From positions 1 through 47,220 of IMG/VR virus record IMGVR_UViG_3300048010_000183: a DNA stretch of 47,220 bases; one strand, given 5' to 3'. Numbering within the stretch: position 1 is the first letter of the stretch; each line of letters starts with the position of its first letter. This document shows, piece by piece, positions 8,092 to 18,300 of this stretch. This DNA comes from a virus. The position numbers and the translations under genes are program-made. The notes beneath the pieces are model-generated. The model was not told where the DNA came from and made no database searches. It saw only the letters and a program-made list of their open reading frames with translations.

Positions 8092-8135
8092 TCGGTGTTG
8101 GGAGGTCTGTGATTCGTTCCGCTCCCTTCTACCGA
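8092..8135 (+). terminator. Hairpin after the capsid gene, terminator-like
   Basis: Nested inverted repeat just after the capsid stop: TCGGT (8092-8096) pairs with ACCGA (8131-8135), and GGGAG (8100-8104) pairs with CTCCC (8122-8126). The loop is 17 bases and a short AACCTTTATT tail follows. T7 has its single class III terminator, Tphi, at exactly this place. The U-tract is weak, so partial read-through is likely. Confidence 0.55.
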
Positions 8136-8148
8136 AACCTTTATTACA

Positions 8149-8727
8149 ATGGCTCTTACAACTAAACTCGAAGCGGTAAACACAATGATTGCCGTTATAG
8201 GCGAAGCACCCGTTAACACGTTAGGAGGTACTGCTGTCCCGATCACCGTGGTTCAAGCAGAGAATGTGTTAGACGAAACGAGTAGAGCCGTACAGTCAGA
8301 AGGTTGGCACTTTAACACGGAGCACGAATATCCATTCACTCCTGATGCGACTAACAGTAAGATTACTTTACCTAGCAACGTGTTAACCATAGACTTAGAC
8401 CCACAGATATATACAGACGTCGATCCTGTACAACGTGGTAATACTTTATACGACAGGAAGAATCACACAGACGTCTGGACAAAAGAGGTAAAAGCCTCTG
8501 TTACTTTTCAGTTAGACTTTACAGAAATACCTGAACAATTTAGAAACTACATCACTATTAAAGCTGCCCGTATATTCAGTAATCGTTTTCTTGGTAGTCG
8601 TGAGATCGAAGGATTTGCACTACGGGACGAAGTGGAAGCGAAAGCACGGGCTATTGATAGCGACTCCGAGAATGCAGACCGTACTATCTTTGATAACTAC
8701 AGCGTAATGCGTGTGCTTGACAGGTAA
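8149..8727 (+). CDS. Tail tubular protein A, T7 gp11-like (192 aa)
   Basis: Adaptor ring linking the portal to the tail nozzle. The start, LTTKLEAVNTMIAVIGEAPV, is the diagnostic opening of gp11 homologues. It continues with VLDETSRAVQSEGWHFNTE and the RFLGSREIEGFALRDEVEAK helix near the C-terminus. Size matches T7 gp11 (196 aa). Its TAA stop shares a base with the ATG of tail tubular protein B. Confidence 0.93.
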   Translation: MALTTKLEAVNTMIAVIGEAPVNTLGGTAVPITVVQAENVLDETSRAVQSEGWHFNTEHEYPFTPDATNSKITLPSNVLTIDLDPQIYTDVDPVQRGNTLYDRKNHTDVWTKEVKASVTFQLDFTEIPEQFRNYITIKAARIFSNRFLGSREIEGFALRDEVEAKARAIDSDSENADRTIFDNYSVMRVLDR

Positions 8728-11700
8728 TGCCTCTGTTAGTAAATAGCGTACCTAACTTAGCCCAAGGTGTATCGCAGCAGCCTGACAATCTGCGTTATCC
8801 CGGTCAGTGCGACGAACAGATCAATGCTTGGGCTACTGTTGTTGAGGGACTAAAGAAACGTCCTAATACCAACTACGTAAAGAATTTAGACACAGACGGT
8901 ACGGCTAATATATTCACACACTTTGTTAAACGGGACGAAACCAACCAGTACGCTATAGTCGTATCGTTAGGTAATGTATCGTTAGGTATTCCTGCTGGTG
9001 TTAGTGCTTACGACGTATCGTTAGGTACATCTATACCTGTTACCGTTACATCTATTGCTAACAGCTATCTTAGTCTTGGTACTTCTGTTACTAATCCGTT
9101 GAATGATCTGAGAGCGTTGACGGTAGCTGACTATACGTTTCTTGTTAATAAGAGGAAAACAATAGCAATCAATACTGACGCTGATTTAAAAAGTAAAGAC
9201 ATACGTAACGACGACGGAAAGTACGAAGCATTAGTGTTTGTTAAACTTGGCGACTACGAGAAAAAGTATGATATATATTTAGATGGTAAGCTAGTTCCCG
9301 TAGATGGTTCTTTAGTTAGTTATCATCAAGTAGCCGGCCATACATACGAAAGTGGGCCAGCTGACCAAGGAGAAAAAGGAGCACACGCAGATACAGAAGT
9401 TATAGCAGAAGATTTAGAAGGATGTTTAAGAGCTTATTTACCCTCAGATGAATCTGTAACAGCTTCGGTGATTGGTGGTGGTGCTGGTTTTCCAGATTCT
9501 GGTAGGCACAAAACAGGTTTTGCCGCTCTTGATAGAATAACTTATAGTTACGAGTTTTTTATAGAACAATACGACATCGACCACACAAACCCATCCGCTG
9601 TTCAAACAGGTTTTGGTGCTAAAGGTACGTGCGTATTTAAAAACGGTGTGGTACAATCAAGTGAGTTAACAAAAAACGGAACAGGGTACGACAGTGCTTT
9701 AGCTACCGCAACTCCCGCTACTTTGAAGCTTATAATAAGGCAGCACTCTGTATATGAGAGTAACTGGACTCGTGATCCACTTTCGACCTCTAGTAAACGA
9801 GATTATACAGCCTCGACCCTTTCCGCACCTGTAACTGCGATGCCTTCTATTACAAGTAGTGCTTTTACGGGTACATCGCTAGAAGTGGAGCGTCAAGGTT
9901 CTGTTATTAAAATTACAAGTGATAACGACTTTAGCATACGGACAGAAGACGGATTGGCTAATCAAGGTTTAGGTGTCGCTTATAAAGAAGTAGATAGCAT
10001 TACTGACTTACCTAAGCATTGTTTTAATGACTTCCGTGTAAGAGTGCGTGGAGATGCTGATATAGCACAGGACGACTACTACGTTCGTTTTCAAACAAAA
10101 GACAGGGAAGATTACGGAGAAGGCAGTTGGGTAGAGATAGCTGGGTGGACTAGTGACGTGCGTTCTGCTAAACCTCCTGAAGGAATAGATACTGTCGTTA
10201 AAAACGAAACGATGCCTGTAACATTAGTACCAGAGTTTGATGCAACTGGTAAGGTAAGTAAGCTTTTTCTACAAGCACCTGATGAATTAAGGAATACTGT
10301 TAAGAATAGCGGTGTTATATATACAACAGCAGAAGACCACGAATCCAGCAGTGATAATGAACCGGGCACGGGAGCTGATTGGGAGGATTACTGGGTGGTT
10401 ACTACGGATTACACGGACGCTCCTGCTTGGGTTACGGGTAGACAATACAATTCAGCAGGTTACGGTTACACAGCAAGACAAGCGGGTGACGACTTCACCA
10501 ATCCATTCCCGTCGTTTGTAGACCAAACTATCAACGACGTCTTCTTCTTCAAGAACCGTTTAGGGTTTGTTACTGATACATCTGTTATCTTTAGTGAAGC
10601 AGACAACTACTTTAACTTCTTTAGGACTACCACACAGCAGCTGTTAGATAGTGCTCCGATAGATGTCGGACTAAGTCACACCAAGGTAGCTATCCTACAA
10701 CACGCTATACCGTTCCAAGAGAAGCTGATGCTGTTCAGTAAGCAGTCCCAGTTCGTATTGCGTGGTGCTGATGTACTCAGTCCTAAGACGGTAGCTATCT
10801 CTCCTGTTACTGAGTACGATATATCAGACAGTGTAGAACCCGTAGCTCTCGGTAACTATATATACTTTACATTTAAACGTAACGACTTCGAAGGAATGTA
10901 CGAATACTTTGTTGATAACAATACAGAACTGTTTGATGCAGAGGAAGTTACACAACAAGTACCTAAGTACATACCAAACAACGTACGCAAGATAGCAGGT
11001 AGCCAACAAGAGAATACTATATGTATCGGTGTAGACAGCGACCTGAAGACGTTGTACGTATATAAATACTTTTGGAGCAACAAGGAGAAGATACAAAGTG
11101 CTTGGATGAAGTTCACCTTTGATCGTGACGTTGTTGGTTTTGATTTCATAGACAGTAAGTTGTACATGATAACCAAGGACACGGAAGGGTTACACCTAGA
11201 GTTCTTGACATTGGAAGACGGACTGACGGACGAAGGACTAGGTTATCCGTTGTTGTTAGATAGTAGGGTAGACGGTAACGATGTTACTGTAGCTTCTTAC
11301 GATGCATCTACTAAGAAGACACGTATAAGCGGTATACCATACAACGTCAGTCTTGGTACTGATATAGAGATTTATACTAAGATAGGAACGCAACGAGCTA
11401 TTACTATGGTGGACAACACTACGGTGGATGTAACAGGTGCGTTAGCTAGTTATGTGAGTAATGGTGGTACAGTTTATAAGTGCGTACATACTGATCCTGA
11501 TACTCAAGTACACACTTCTACAGCTGCTACTGAACCGGGTACAGGTGCTGATTGGACAGATTACTGGGTTGTTAGCACAGACTTTAGTTCTGCAACAGCG
11601 TGGGCACTAGGTAAGACTTACAACGACGATACGTACTTTGTTATAGGTAAGCCGTACGATATGTTGTACAGGTTCTCTAACCAAGCGATCAAACAACCAA

Positions 11701-12029
11701 CGGAACGAGGAGGACGTAGTGCTTCTGATTATACATTTCAAACGATCCGTAACGGTAGTATCAACTACGCAGACACTGGACACTTTGTTGTGGAAGTAAC
11801 CCCTGAGTATCGGGACACTTATAAGTATGTGTTTAATCCTGACATCACGGGAGCTAATCTTTTATTAAACGAGTTCGAACCACAAGACGGTCACTTCAGA
11901 TTTGCAGTACAAGGACAACCCGACAAGGTGACTATCGAAGTAAAGAGTGATAGTGCGTTGCCTTGCAAGTTGTTAGCTGCTGAGTTTGAATCGATGGTTA
12001 TACCAAGGAGTAAACGATATGGGGCTTAG
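8727..12029 (+). CDS. Tail tubular protein B (nozzle), T7 gp12-like, with two inserted repeat modules (1100 aa)
   Basis: Forms the tail nozzle. The N-terminus (NSVPNLAQGVSQQPDNLRYP, then EGLKKRPNT) is the gp12 signature, and the core FFFKNRLGFVTDTSVIFSEA near residue 610 is conserved. At 1100 aa it is longer than T7 gp12 (794 aa). Extra length includes two related modules at about residues 528-575 and 917-965, each centred on EPGTGADWxDYWVV, resembling short chitin/carbohydrate-binding-like repeats seen in phage proteins. A tripeptide SLG recurs four or more times between residues 78 and 125. The coding region overlaps the next gene by 11 bases. Confidence 0.92.
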   Translation: MPLLVNSVPNLAQGVSQQPDNLRYPGQCDEQINAWATVVEGLKKRPNTNYVKNLDTDGTANIFTHFVKRDETNQYAIVVSLGNVSLGIPAGVSAYDVSLGTSIPVTVTSIANSYLSLGTSVTNPLNDLRALTVADYTFLVNKRKTIAINTDADLKSKDIRNDDGKYEALVFVKLGDYEKKYDIYLDGKLVPVDGSLVSYHQVAGHTYESGPADQGEKGAHADTEVIAEDLEGCLRAYLPSDESVTASVIGGGAGFPDSGRHKTGFAALDRITYSYEFFIEQYDIDHTNPSAVQTGFGAKGTCVFKNGVVQSSELTKNGTGYDSALATATPATLKLIIRQHSVYESNWTRDPLSTSSKRDYTASTLSAPVTAMPSITSSAFTGTSLEVERQGSVIKITSDNDFSIRTEDGLANQGLGVAYKEVDSITDLPKHCFNDFRVRVRGDADIAQDDYYVRFQTKDREDYGEGSWVEIAGWTSDVRSAKPPEGIDTVVKNETMPVTLVPEFDATGKVSKLFLQAPDELRNTVKNSGVIYTTAEDHESSSDNEPGTGADWEDYWVVTTDYTDAPAWVTGRQYNSAGYGYTARQAGDDFTNPFPSFVDQTINDVFFFKNRLGFVTDTSVIFSEADNYFNFFRTTTQQLLDSAPIDVGLSHTKVAILQHAIPFQEKLMLFSKQSQFVLRGADVLSPKTVAISPVTEYDISDSVEPVALGNYIYFTFKRNDFEGMYEYFVDNNTELFDAEEVTQQVPKYIPNNVRKIAGSQQENTICIGVDSDLKTLYVYKYFWSNKEKIQSAWMKFTFDRDVVGFDFIDSKLYMITKDTEGLHLEFLTLEDGLTDEGLGYPLLLDSRVDGNDVTVASYDASTKKTRISGIPYNVSLGTDIEIYTKIGTQRAITMVDNTTVDVTGALASYVSNGGTVYKCVHTDPDTQVHTSTAATEPGTGADWTDYWVVSTDFSSATAWALGKTYNDDTYFVIGKPYDMLYRFSNQAIKQPTERGGRSASDYTFQTIRNGSINYADTGHFVVEVTPEYRDTYKYVFNPDITGANLLLNEFEPQDGHFRFAVQGQPDKVTIEVKSDSALPCKLLAAEFESMVIPRSKRYGA

Positions 12030-12456
12030 GGTCGAGGAAGCTATGCCGGACATGGATGCGTTCGAATTGTACGACGACATGAGAGAAGAGGACATGATGG
12101 AATGTATCGGTCTTATGCACCACCCAAAGGACGCAGTTAACCTGTCGTTTGAGACAAGCAGTAAGTGTTATTCACTACGAGGTAACGACGGATTGTATTG
12201 TAGTTTTGGTGTTGCCCCTAACGAGAATGTTGGTGTTGTGTGGTTGTTAGGAACACGACGATTGGCTACCGCTAAAAAGTACTTTCTTAAACATTCAAAG
12301 CAGTGGGTAGACGAGATGATGATCGGTTTTGACTATTTAACAAACATCGTAATGGAGACTAACACGTTGAGTTACAGGTGGTTGCAATGGTTGGGTGCTG
12401 AGTTTAGCGATTGCCAGTACGACGGGTATATGTCATTTATATTAGAGAGGAAGTAA
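12019..12456 (+). CDS. Internal virion protein A-like, T7 gp13 position, GNAT-like (145 aa)
   Basis: Located where T7 has gene 13. ATG at 12019 is chosen because AAGGAG lies at 12005-12010; an upstream TTG in the same frame has no such site. The sequence (GLRVEEAMPDMDAFELYDDM, NVGVVWLLGTRRLATAKKYF, NTLSYRWLQWLGAEF) resembles the gp13/acetyltransferase-like proteins of marine T7-like phages. In T7, gp13 is needed for making infectious virions. Enzyme activity is not claimed. Overlaps the end of the nozzle gene. Confidence 0.75.
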   Translation: MGLRVEEAMPDMDAFELYDDMREEDMMECIGLMHHPKDAVNLSFETSSKCYSLRGNDGLYCSFGVAPNENVGVVWLLGTRRLATAKKYFLKHSKQWVDEMMIGFDYLTNIVMETNTLSYRWLQWLGAEFSDCQYDGYMSFILERK

Positions 12457-12458
12457 GA

Positions 12459-13016
12459 ATGTGTGTACCATTACCAGTAATAGCAGCAGCCGTGCAAGTA
12501 GCAGCAGCCGGTGCTCAGTTTGCAGGAGCTAGACGACAAGCTAAACAACAAGCTGCGTATCAAGCACAAGCGTCAGCAGCTGAGAGACAAAGATTTTTAC
12601 AAGAACAAACTTCCATCCGTATGCGTCAAGCACAAGAGCAGGAAGCTGTTGGTCGTGAGTTAGAACAAGTTAGTCAGAAGTCACAAGCTGCATTAGCTAG
12701 AGCTAGAGTGTCTGCTGGAGAAGCAGGTGTTGCAGGAGCTAGTGTACAAGCATTGATGGATGACTACACACGACAAGAAGCAGGGTATCGTGCAGCACTT
12801 TTAAGACAGCAAGAGTTAGGTGGAGTAGCAACAGGCATGGGTCTTGAACAAGCAGGGTTTGCAACACAACAACGTCAGATCGGTATTAATCAACCAATAA
12901 ACAGACCTAGTGCTTTGACAGCAGGATTGCAAGCGATCAGCGGTGGTCTTAGTGGATACTCAGCAGGTTTAGATATACAGAGCAGGATGAATACTCCTAA
13001 CACACAAGTTTCATAA
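12459..13016 (+). CDS. Internal virion protein B, T7 gp14-like (185 aa)
   Basis: Probable ejection-core protein that forms the outer-membrane part of the DNA channel in T7. The start MCVPLPVIAAAVQVAAAGAQ (ATG 12459, preceded by GAGAGGAAG) has the short hydrophobic N-terminus typical of gp14-like proteins. It is followed by a long Ala/Gln-rich helix (QAKQQAAYQAQASAAERQRF, ARARVSAGEAGVAGASVQAL) and a Gly-rich tail. T7 gp14 is 196 aa. An in-frame upstream start exists inside the previous gene but would add an unlikely basic leader. Confidence 0.82.
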   Translation: MCVPLPVIAAAVQVAAAGAQFAGARRQAKQQAAYQAQASAAERQRFLQEQTSIRMRQAQEQEAVGRELEQVSQKSQAALARARVSAGEAGVAGASVQALMDDYTRQEAGYRAALLRQQELGGVATGMGLEQAGFATQQRQIGINQPINRPSALTAGLQAISGGLSGYSAGLDIQSRMNTPNTQVS

Positions 13017-13017
13017 C

Positions 13018-15303
13018 ATGGCTAGAGAACGAGTACAAGTACAAGGATTAGGCGGGCAAGTACCCGGTATATCACCTACCATTCAACGGGGAGGACAGTA
13101 CGCTGTACAGGTTCAACGAGCAGGTCGTAACAAGTTGATGGACTTAGCTGATGCGTTGGGACAGGTTAATCCGATGTTACAGCAGTACGGTCAGTTACAG
13201 AAACAACAAGAACAGATAGGTGTTGAGAGAGCTGCTTTAGTAGAAGAACAGAATGTTATAGCTGAACTGAAGAAGCAGAAGGACGTAGACGGCTTCAGTA
13301 TATTAGCTACTACCAACAGAGACAGAGCGTATCGTGATGCGTTGTTAAAACGACACATTAATAATACGATGCTTCCTAGCTTACAAACTAAAGCTACGGA
13401 CTTAGTAAACGCTGAGACATATAAGACACAAGCAGACTTCGGTAAAGCGTTGGATGATGCGTTGACAGCTGAATGGGATAGTTTAGTAGGACAAGTAGGA
13501 GAAGGCGTAGCTAACACTACAGCAGCTAGAGCACTTTGGAGTACAGTAACAACACCATATAAGAACGATCTAGCACTGAAGTATGAGAGAGCTAGGGATG
13601 AGGTGATACTTAACAACGAAGTGCAGGAACTAGGACTTAACCTATCAGCTGCTACTAAACCTATTGTTGATCCAGCTAGTGGTCGTGTTATTCCTATGGA
13701 TACATCGAATCTTCAGAACATAGCACAACTAGCAGACGATAGATTAGCAGAAGATTTACCACAACTAAGTAACGAAGATAGAAGTAAAACGCTTGTTTCT
13801 GCTTATGCTACACAGCTAGATAGTTTGTATGCTTCTCAACGTTACACTGATGCTAGTAGAATGTTAGCAGCATTGAAGGTTATAAAAGTAAATGGTGTTC
13901 CTGTCTTTAATACTACTCAAGCTAAGTCTGTTCTTAATCCTATAGAGGCTAAATTAAACAATAAATTATTAAGCTTAGATGAGAAGAAAGATTCTAAAGC
14001 CGGTAAGCGTTTTGCCAATAAAGTTGTAGATGTTTTAGCAAATATTAAAAACATAGAGGAGAGGGAACAATTATCAGACATAACAGCCGAGGTCATGAAA
14101 GATACTTTTATTTCCTTGAATCCTAACTTAACAATGGAGCAATTAAATGAAGAGGTTAATAATTTATTTAACGGCACGGCTTCTCCTTTGCAATTATACA
14201 ACAAAAGACTAAGGGAGTTAGTCGTACCCGGAGGAGATGAGGCTGATGCTTTATACTACGATAATGTTGGAACTATAAAAGAGGGTTATCAAGATGCACT
14301 ACAATTTCCTTTTGATCCTGTGCCTTTAACTAAAGAAAAGAGAGAAGGAATAGTTGAGGAATATGAAAAGTATCATAAAAAAGAAAACAAAGATGCAGTA
14401 GAGTTCATAAAAGATAAGTACGGGAATAGAATAAAACTTAATCAGATACCTGAGTTAAGGGCTAAATCTGATGAGCTTATGGCGGGTGAGTATGTTAAAG
14501 ATAGACCTGTATATACAGAAATAAAAGATCGTCTTAATAGTAATTTAAAAGTAGTAGATCAAAAATATGAAGATAACGATTTTGAATTAGACTACGGTAA
14601 TTTTCTAAATGTAGCCTATCCATCAATACAACGTGCTTTAGTAAAAAGGGGAAAGGAATTAGCTGGTGAGGAATACGATGAGACACGAGACGAAACCTTA
14701 CAGAGACTAGCTGACACACTACTAAAAGAAGAGACCGAACGTTACGAAGGAATTGTAAAAGCTAAACAAATATCTTTTGATATTGAACCTATTACCGAAA
14801 AACAAAAAGAACGCTTAAAGCCTAGTAAAGAAACGGGATTAAGACTGAAGGGGGATATTAAGTATCCGTCATTAGATGAAACAAAAACTAGAAAAAGACA
14901 GTCTACTTATAAAGCAGGTAGACTAGCTAAAGCCTCTTATACTACTGCTAAAATTGATAGGAAGTTAATAAACGAAGAACGCACTTTGATGATAGAAAAT
15001 AGAGACATCACTGATTTAAAGTTATCTTTAGTACGACATCATTTCGAAGAGTACAAACCTGAATCTGCTGAAATATTAAGCAAAGCTGGACTTGATTTTA
15101 TGGATGTGCGTTTATTCGGGAATGATCAAGAGTTTAGGAATCTGATAGGAAGGTGGAGTCCTGTGCTAGATAAAGATCGTCGTAATGAAGTTCTCACTGC
15201 TGAGGAAAAGGAGACAAGAGATGAGTTCCAAGCTTTCGGTGTGTTTGATGAGGAAACCATGTTTCAATTCTCAAGTAGTCAGGAAACATTTTTAAATGAC
15301 TGA
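13018..15303 (+). CDS. Internal virion protein C, T7 gp15-like (761 aa)
   Basis: Ejection-core protein, by position between the gp14-like and gp16-like genes and by size (T7 gp15 is 747 aa). N-terminal segment with GLGGQVPGISPTIQRGGQYA, then long helical stretches rich in Gln, Lys and Glu, including LMDLADALGQVNPMLQQYGQ. No catalytic motif is seen. The last 8 bases overlap the next gene. In T7, gp15 and gp16 form the periplasmic tube that leads DNA into the cell. Confidence 0.82.
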   Translation: MARERVQVQGLGGQVPGISPTIQRGGQYAVQVQRAGRNKLMDLADALGQVNPMLQQYGQLQKQQEQIGVERAALVEEQNVIAELKKQKDVDGFSILATTNRDRAYRDALLKRHINNTMLPSLQTKATDLVNAETYKTQADFGKALDDALTAEWDSLVGQVGEGVANTTAARALWSTVTTPYKNDLALKYERARDEVILNNEVQELGLNLSAATKPIVDPASGRVIPMDTSNLQNIAQLADDRLAEDLPQLSNEDRSKTLVSAYATQLDSLYASQRYTDASRMLAALKVIKVNGVPVFNTTQAKSVLNPIEAKLNNKLLSLDEKKDSKAGKRFANKVVDVLANIKNIEEREQLSDITAEVMKDTFISLNPNLTMEQLNEEVNNLFNGTASPLQLYNKRLRELVVPGGDEADALYYDNVGTIKEGYQDALQFPFDPVPLTKEKREGIVEEYEKYHKKENKDAVEFIKDKYGNRIKLNQIPELRAKSDELMAGEYVKDRPVYTEIKDRLNSNLKVVDQKYEDNDFELDYGNFLNVAYPSIQRALVKRGKELAGEEYDETRDETLQRLADTLLKEETERYEGIVKAKQISFDIEPITEKQKERLKPSKETGLRLKGDIKYPSLDETKTRKRQSTYKAGRLAKASYTTAKIDRKLINEERTLMIENRDITDLKLSLVRHHFEEYKPESAEILSKAGLDFMDVRLFGNDQEFRNLIGRWSPVLDKDRRNEVLTAEEKETRDEFQAFGVFDEETMFQFSSSQETFLND

Positions 15304-18300
15304 GGAAGAATATAAGAGGTGGAAGGAACGTCTTAGATCGAGAGTAAACGCCACTAAAGTCCAAGAGATTGACCAACAAGTCGAGAAGATAAGAACAGCT
15401 CCTGTAACAGCAGAGCCTGATGTTTCCGATATTACAGCTGAGATTGCACCTGAAGTATTAGAAGCTAGACAGATAGCTGAACAAGAAGTAAGCACAGGTA
15501 GACATATAACTGGTACTGCTTTGGGTGTTACAGCTGAACTAGGTACTGGATTAGCTCTTACTCATAAACTGCACAGATCACAGAAATACCTACAGTGGTT
15601 AAACAATGCAAAGCGTATATCTACTGTCGGTGTATTAGCCCCTGAACCTACAACAACGGTAGGTGGTGTCGTTGGTCTTGCTGCTACCGAGGCGGCCATA
15701 TGGGCTACTTCTAACTTTATAGGACAGAAGATACGACAAGCTTACGGACTACAAGACAAAGTGTCGGGTGGTGAAATGATTGCAGCATCTGTGTTTGGTG
15801 TGGGTCTTGTTACTAAAACTGCTGATAAGTTTATTAGACTCGGACCCGGTATAGGGGCAGCGAATGCTTGGAAGGGTCGTGAGATGCTAGTCAAAGGTGT
15901 TAATACTTTTGTTAGTGGTGCTGCCCTAGGTGTAGCTGAATCTGCATTACGGCAAGAAATAGAAGCACAATTAAACGGTAAAGACAGAGACGAATACGAC
16001 TACCTATTCTCAGGATTAGCAGGTGGTACATTTAATAGTTTGTTTTCTGTGTGGTCTAGAACTGGTAAGTGGGGTAGAGGGAAGGCGGCAGAGGCAGCTG
16101 AGAACGCTAAAGCTAGAATAGACAACGACATAAAAGACTTAAAGGATCGTCTAAAAGAAATGGACGGTCGTGGTCGTGGTAGTCAATTTAAGATTAAGAA
16201 AGAGATAGAAAAACTAGAGCAGGGTAAAGACCTTATCGACGATTCTATCAATGAGATAAAAACAGCAGACGAAGCTTTATCTAAACAGGAAACAAATCCT
16301 AAAGAAGTAGAAGATATAGATGAACCTCTGATTAAGAAAGAGGAAGAAGTTGTTGAAGAACCTGAAGTAGGGGAGTTACCTGAAACACTGCGTGAATTAA
16401 AACAAAACTTTATTAGTAAGAAACTTGCAGTACCTGCGAGGGAGGGTGAGTTCCCATTTATTGAGACACCTGAAGGATATTTTAAACAAGGTAATGTATA
16501 CAGACATAAAGACGATCCTAACTTTAAAGTAGAACAAACAGATGCTGAAGGGGTTGTTAAACTTGCAGAGGATATAGCTAACGAAGCGGGAGGTGAAGGT
16601 GTATACAACTTAAGGAGACACATGGGGCCGATGAGTAACCCTGAAGCTGCTTCTAAAGCTCTAAGAGAGAAAGCCGAAGAGTTAGCCCCCGTTCAACAAG
16701 CACAGCGAGATTTACTCCGTCAGAAGTACGGGGATACTGTAACTGTGTATCGTGTTGAAGACCCTGACTTTACGCCCTCCCCTGAAAGAGATGTATCAAG
16801 TTGGAGTTTAGAAAAGAAGAGTGTTGAAGATCGGTTATTAGTAGAAGGTACTGTATTAAAAGAGAAAACAATCGCTGTTGATGATGTTCAGTTTGTATAT
16901 AATTACCGAGAAACTGAAGTACTCCTTAGAGATGATGCAGCACCCGTCAAACCTGCTACCAAGCCTGAACTTGAGGTAGAAGAACCTGAGATACCACGTG
17001 TTGTTGATGATGAAAGAGAAGACGCTTTTGATGTACTACGTGATCGTGTGTCTAAAATAAATAACGACAATATATCTACGGAGCTACCACTGATAGAGCG
17101 TGAAGCTAAGAAAGTGTACAATCGTACATATAGAAACCTAAACGACCTAACAAGAAGACTCTCTAAGAATGCAGACGATACAGAAGCACTAGAGGAGATG
17201 TTAGCTGAAGTTAAGTTCTTTAGAAAGTTAAACACGGAAGTTAAGGATATAGCAGAAACTACTGGAGGACGTACACTACAAGCTGCTCGTAGAGATGCCG
17301 ATAAGTACAGATGGTTATCTAAGTATAGTTATCGTTCTCGTTTGGAAGATGCTGCGTTAGGTAAGTTGGAGATAAGTCTTGAAGCTAAATTAGGACGCAC
17401 AACAATCTCAGAAGATGCAGACATAAAAGACTTGTTTGATGACTTTGTTAAAATAAAACCACGAATAAAAGAAGCTGGTAAAAAGATAGATAAGAAAGTA
17501 ACTAAGAGAGCTGAAGCACGGAAGAAGAAAGAGGTTACTGAACAGCAGAAAGCTGAGAAACTAAAGAAAGCTTTTCAGACTAAGATAGGTAAACTACAGA
17601 AAGAACTAGACGATCTACGTAAACGTTTTGGTGATGATATAGCACTTGAAGAAGCACAGGCTAAAGTTAAAAAGAAGAAACCAAAAGACCCACGAATCGT
17701 AGACTTAGAAGATCGTATTCGTTTTTACAAAGAAGCAGAAGCTGAAGTTGGAAAGATTGAACAACTAGAGGCAAACTTAGCAAGACTAGCAGACATCGAA
17801 GGGCGTGGTGTTATCTCTGAATTAAGAAAAGAAGTAGCACCAAAACCCACAGGACCAACTAAGCCTAGCAAAGTAAAAGAACTACAAAAGAAAATATCTG
17901 ATTCTAAGAAACGAATGAAGCAAAAGCTTGCTGACTTAGACAGAGTTGTAGCGAAAGAGGCTAAAGAAAAGCAGGATAGAAATCTATACAACGATATGGA
18001 GCAAGCTTTCTTTGCAGCGTTAGAAGCGGATGCAGCTACAAAAGGAACTAAGTTTATAAGAGGTGTTAAGCAAGCTAGACAAATGGCTCTAATTGACCAA
18101 CTACCTTCTGTGTTCGCTGGTGTTCCTACTGGTATTGGTGCAGGGTTCAAGCAGTTCTTTAGAGTACCGGCAGCTTGGTTGTCCAATTTACCACAAGGTT
18201 TGTCTGTTGCTAATAAAATGTTTCATATAGAAGCATCTGCTGCATTTAAAATGCTGACAGACTTGAACGGCTTAGGAGAAGCTTTGCGTCGTACATTTGC

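Noticed and set aside
13191-13616. Minus-strand ORFs of 60-150 codons across the window
   Set aside because: They mirror well-supported + strand genes, lack ribosome binding sites and give low-complexity Ser/Leu/Cys-rich products. No minus-strand gene could be supported.
15296-15900. Lytic transglycosylase domain at the start of the gp16-like protein
   Set aside because: No catalytic Glu in the usual ES-x-x-x-P...GLMQ context could be found; the N-terminus is charged and then Gly/Ala-rich.
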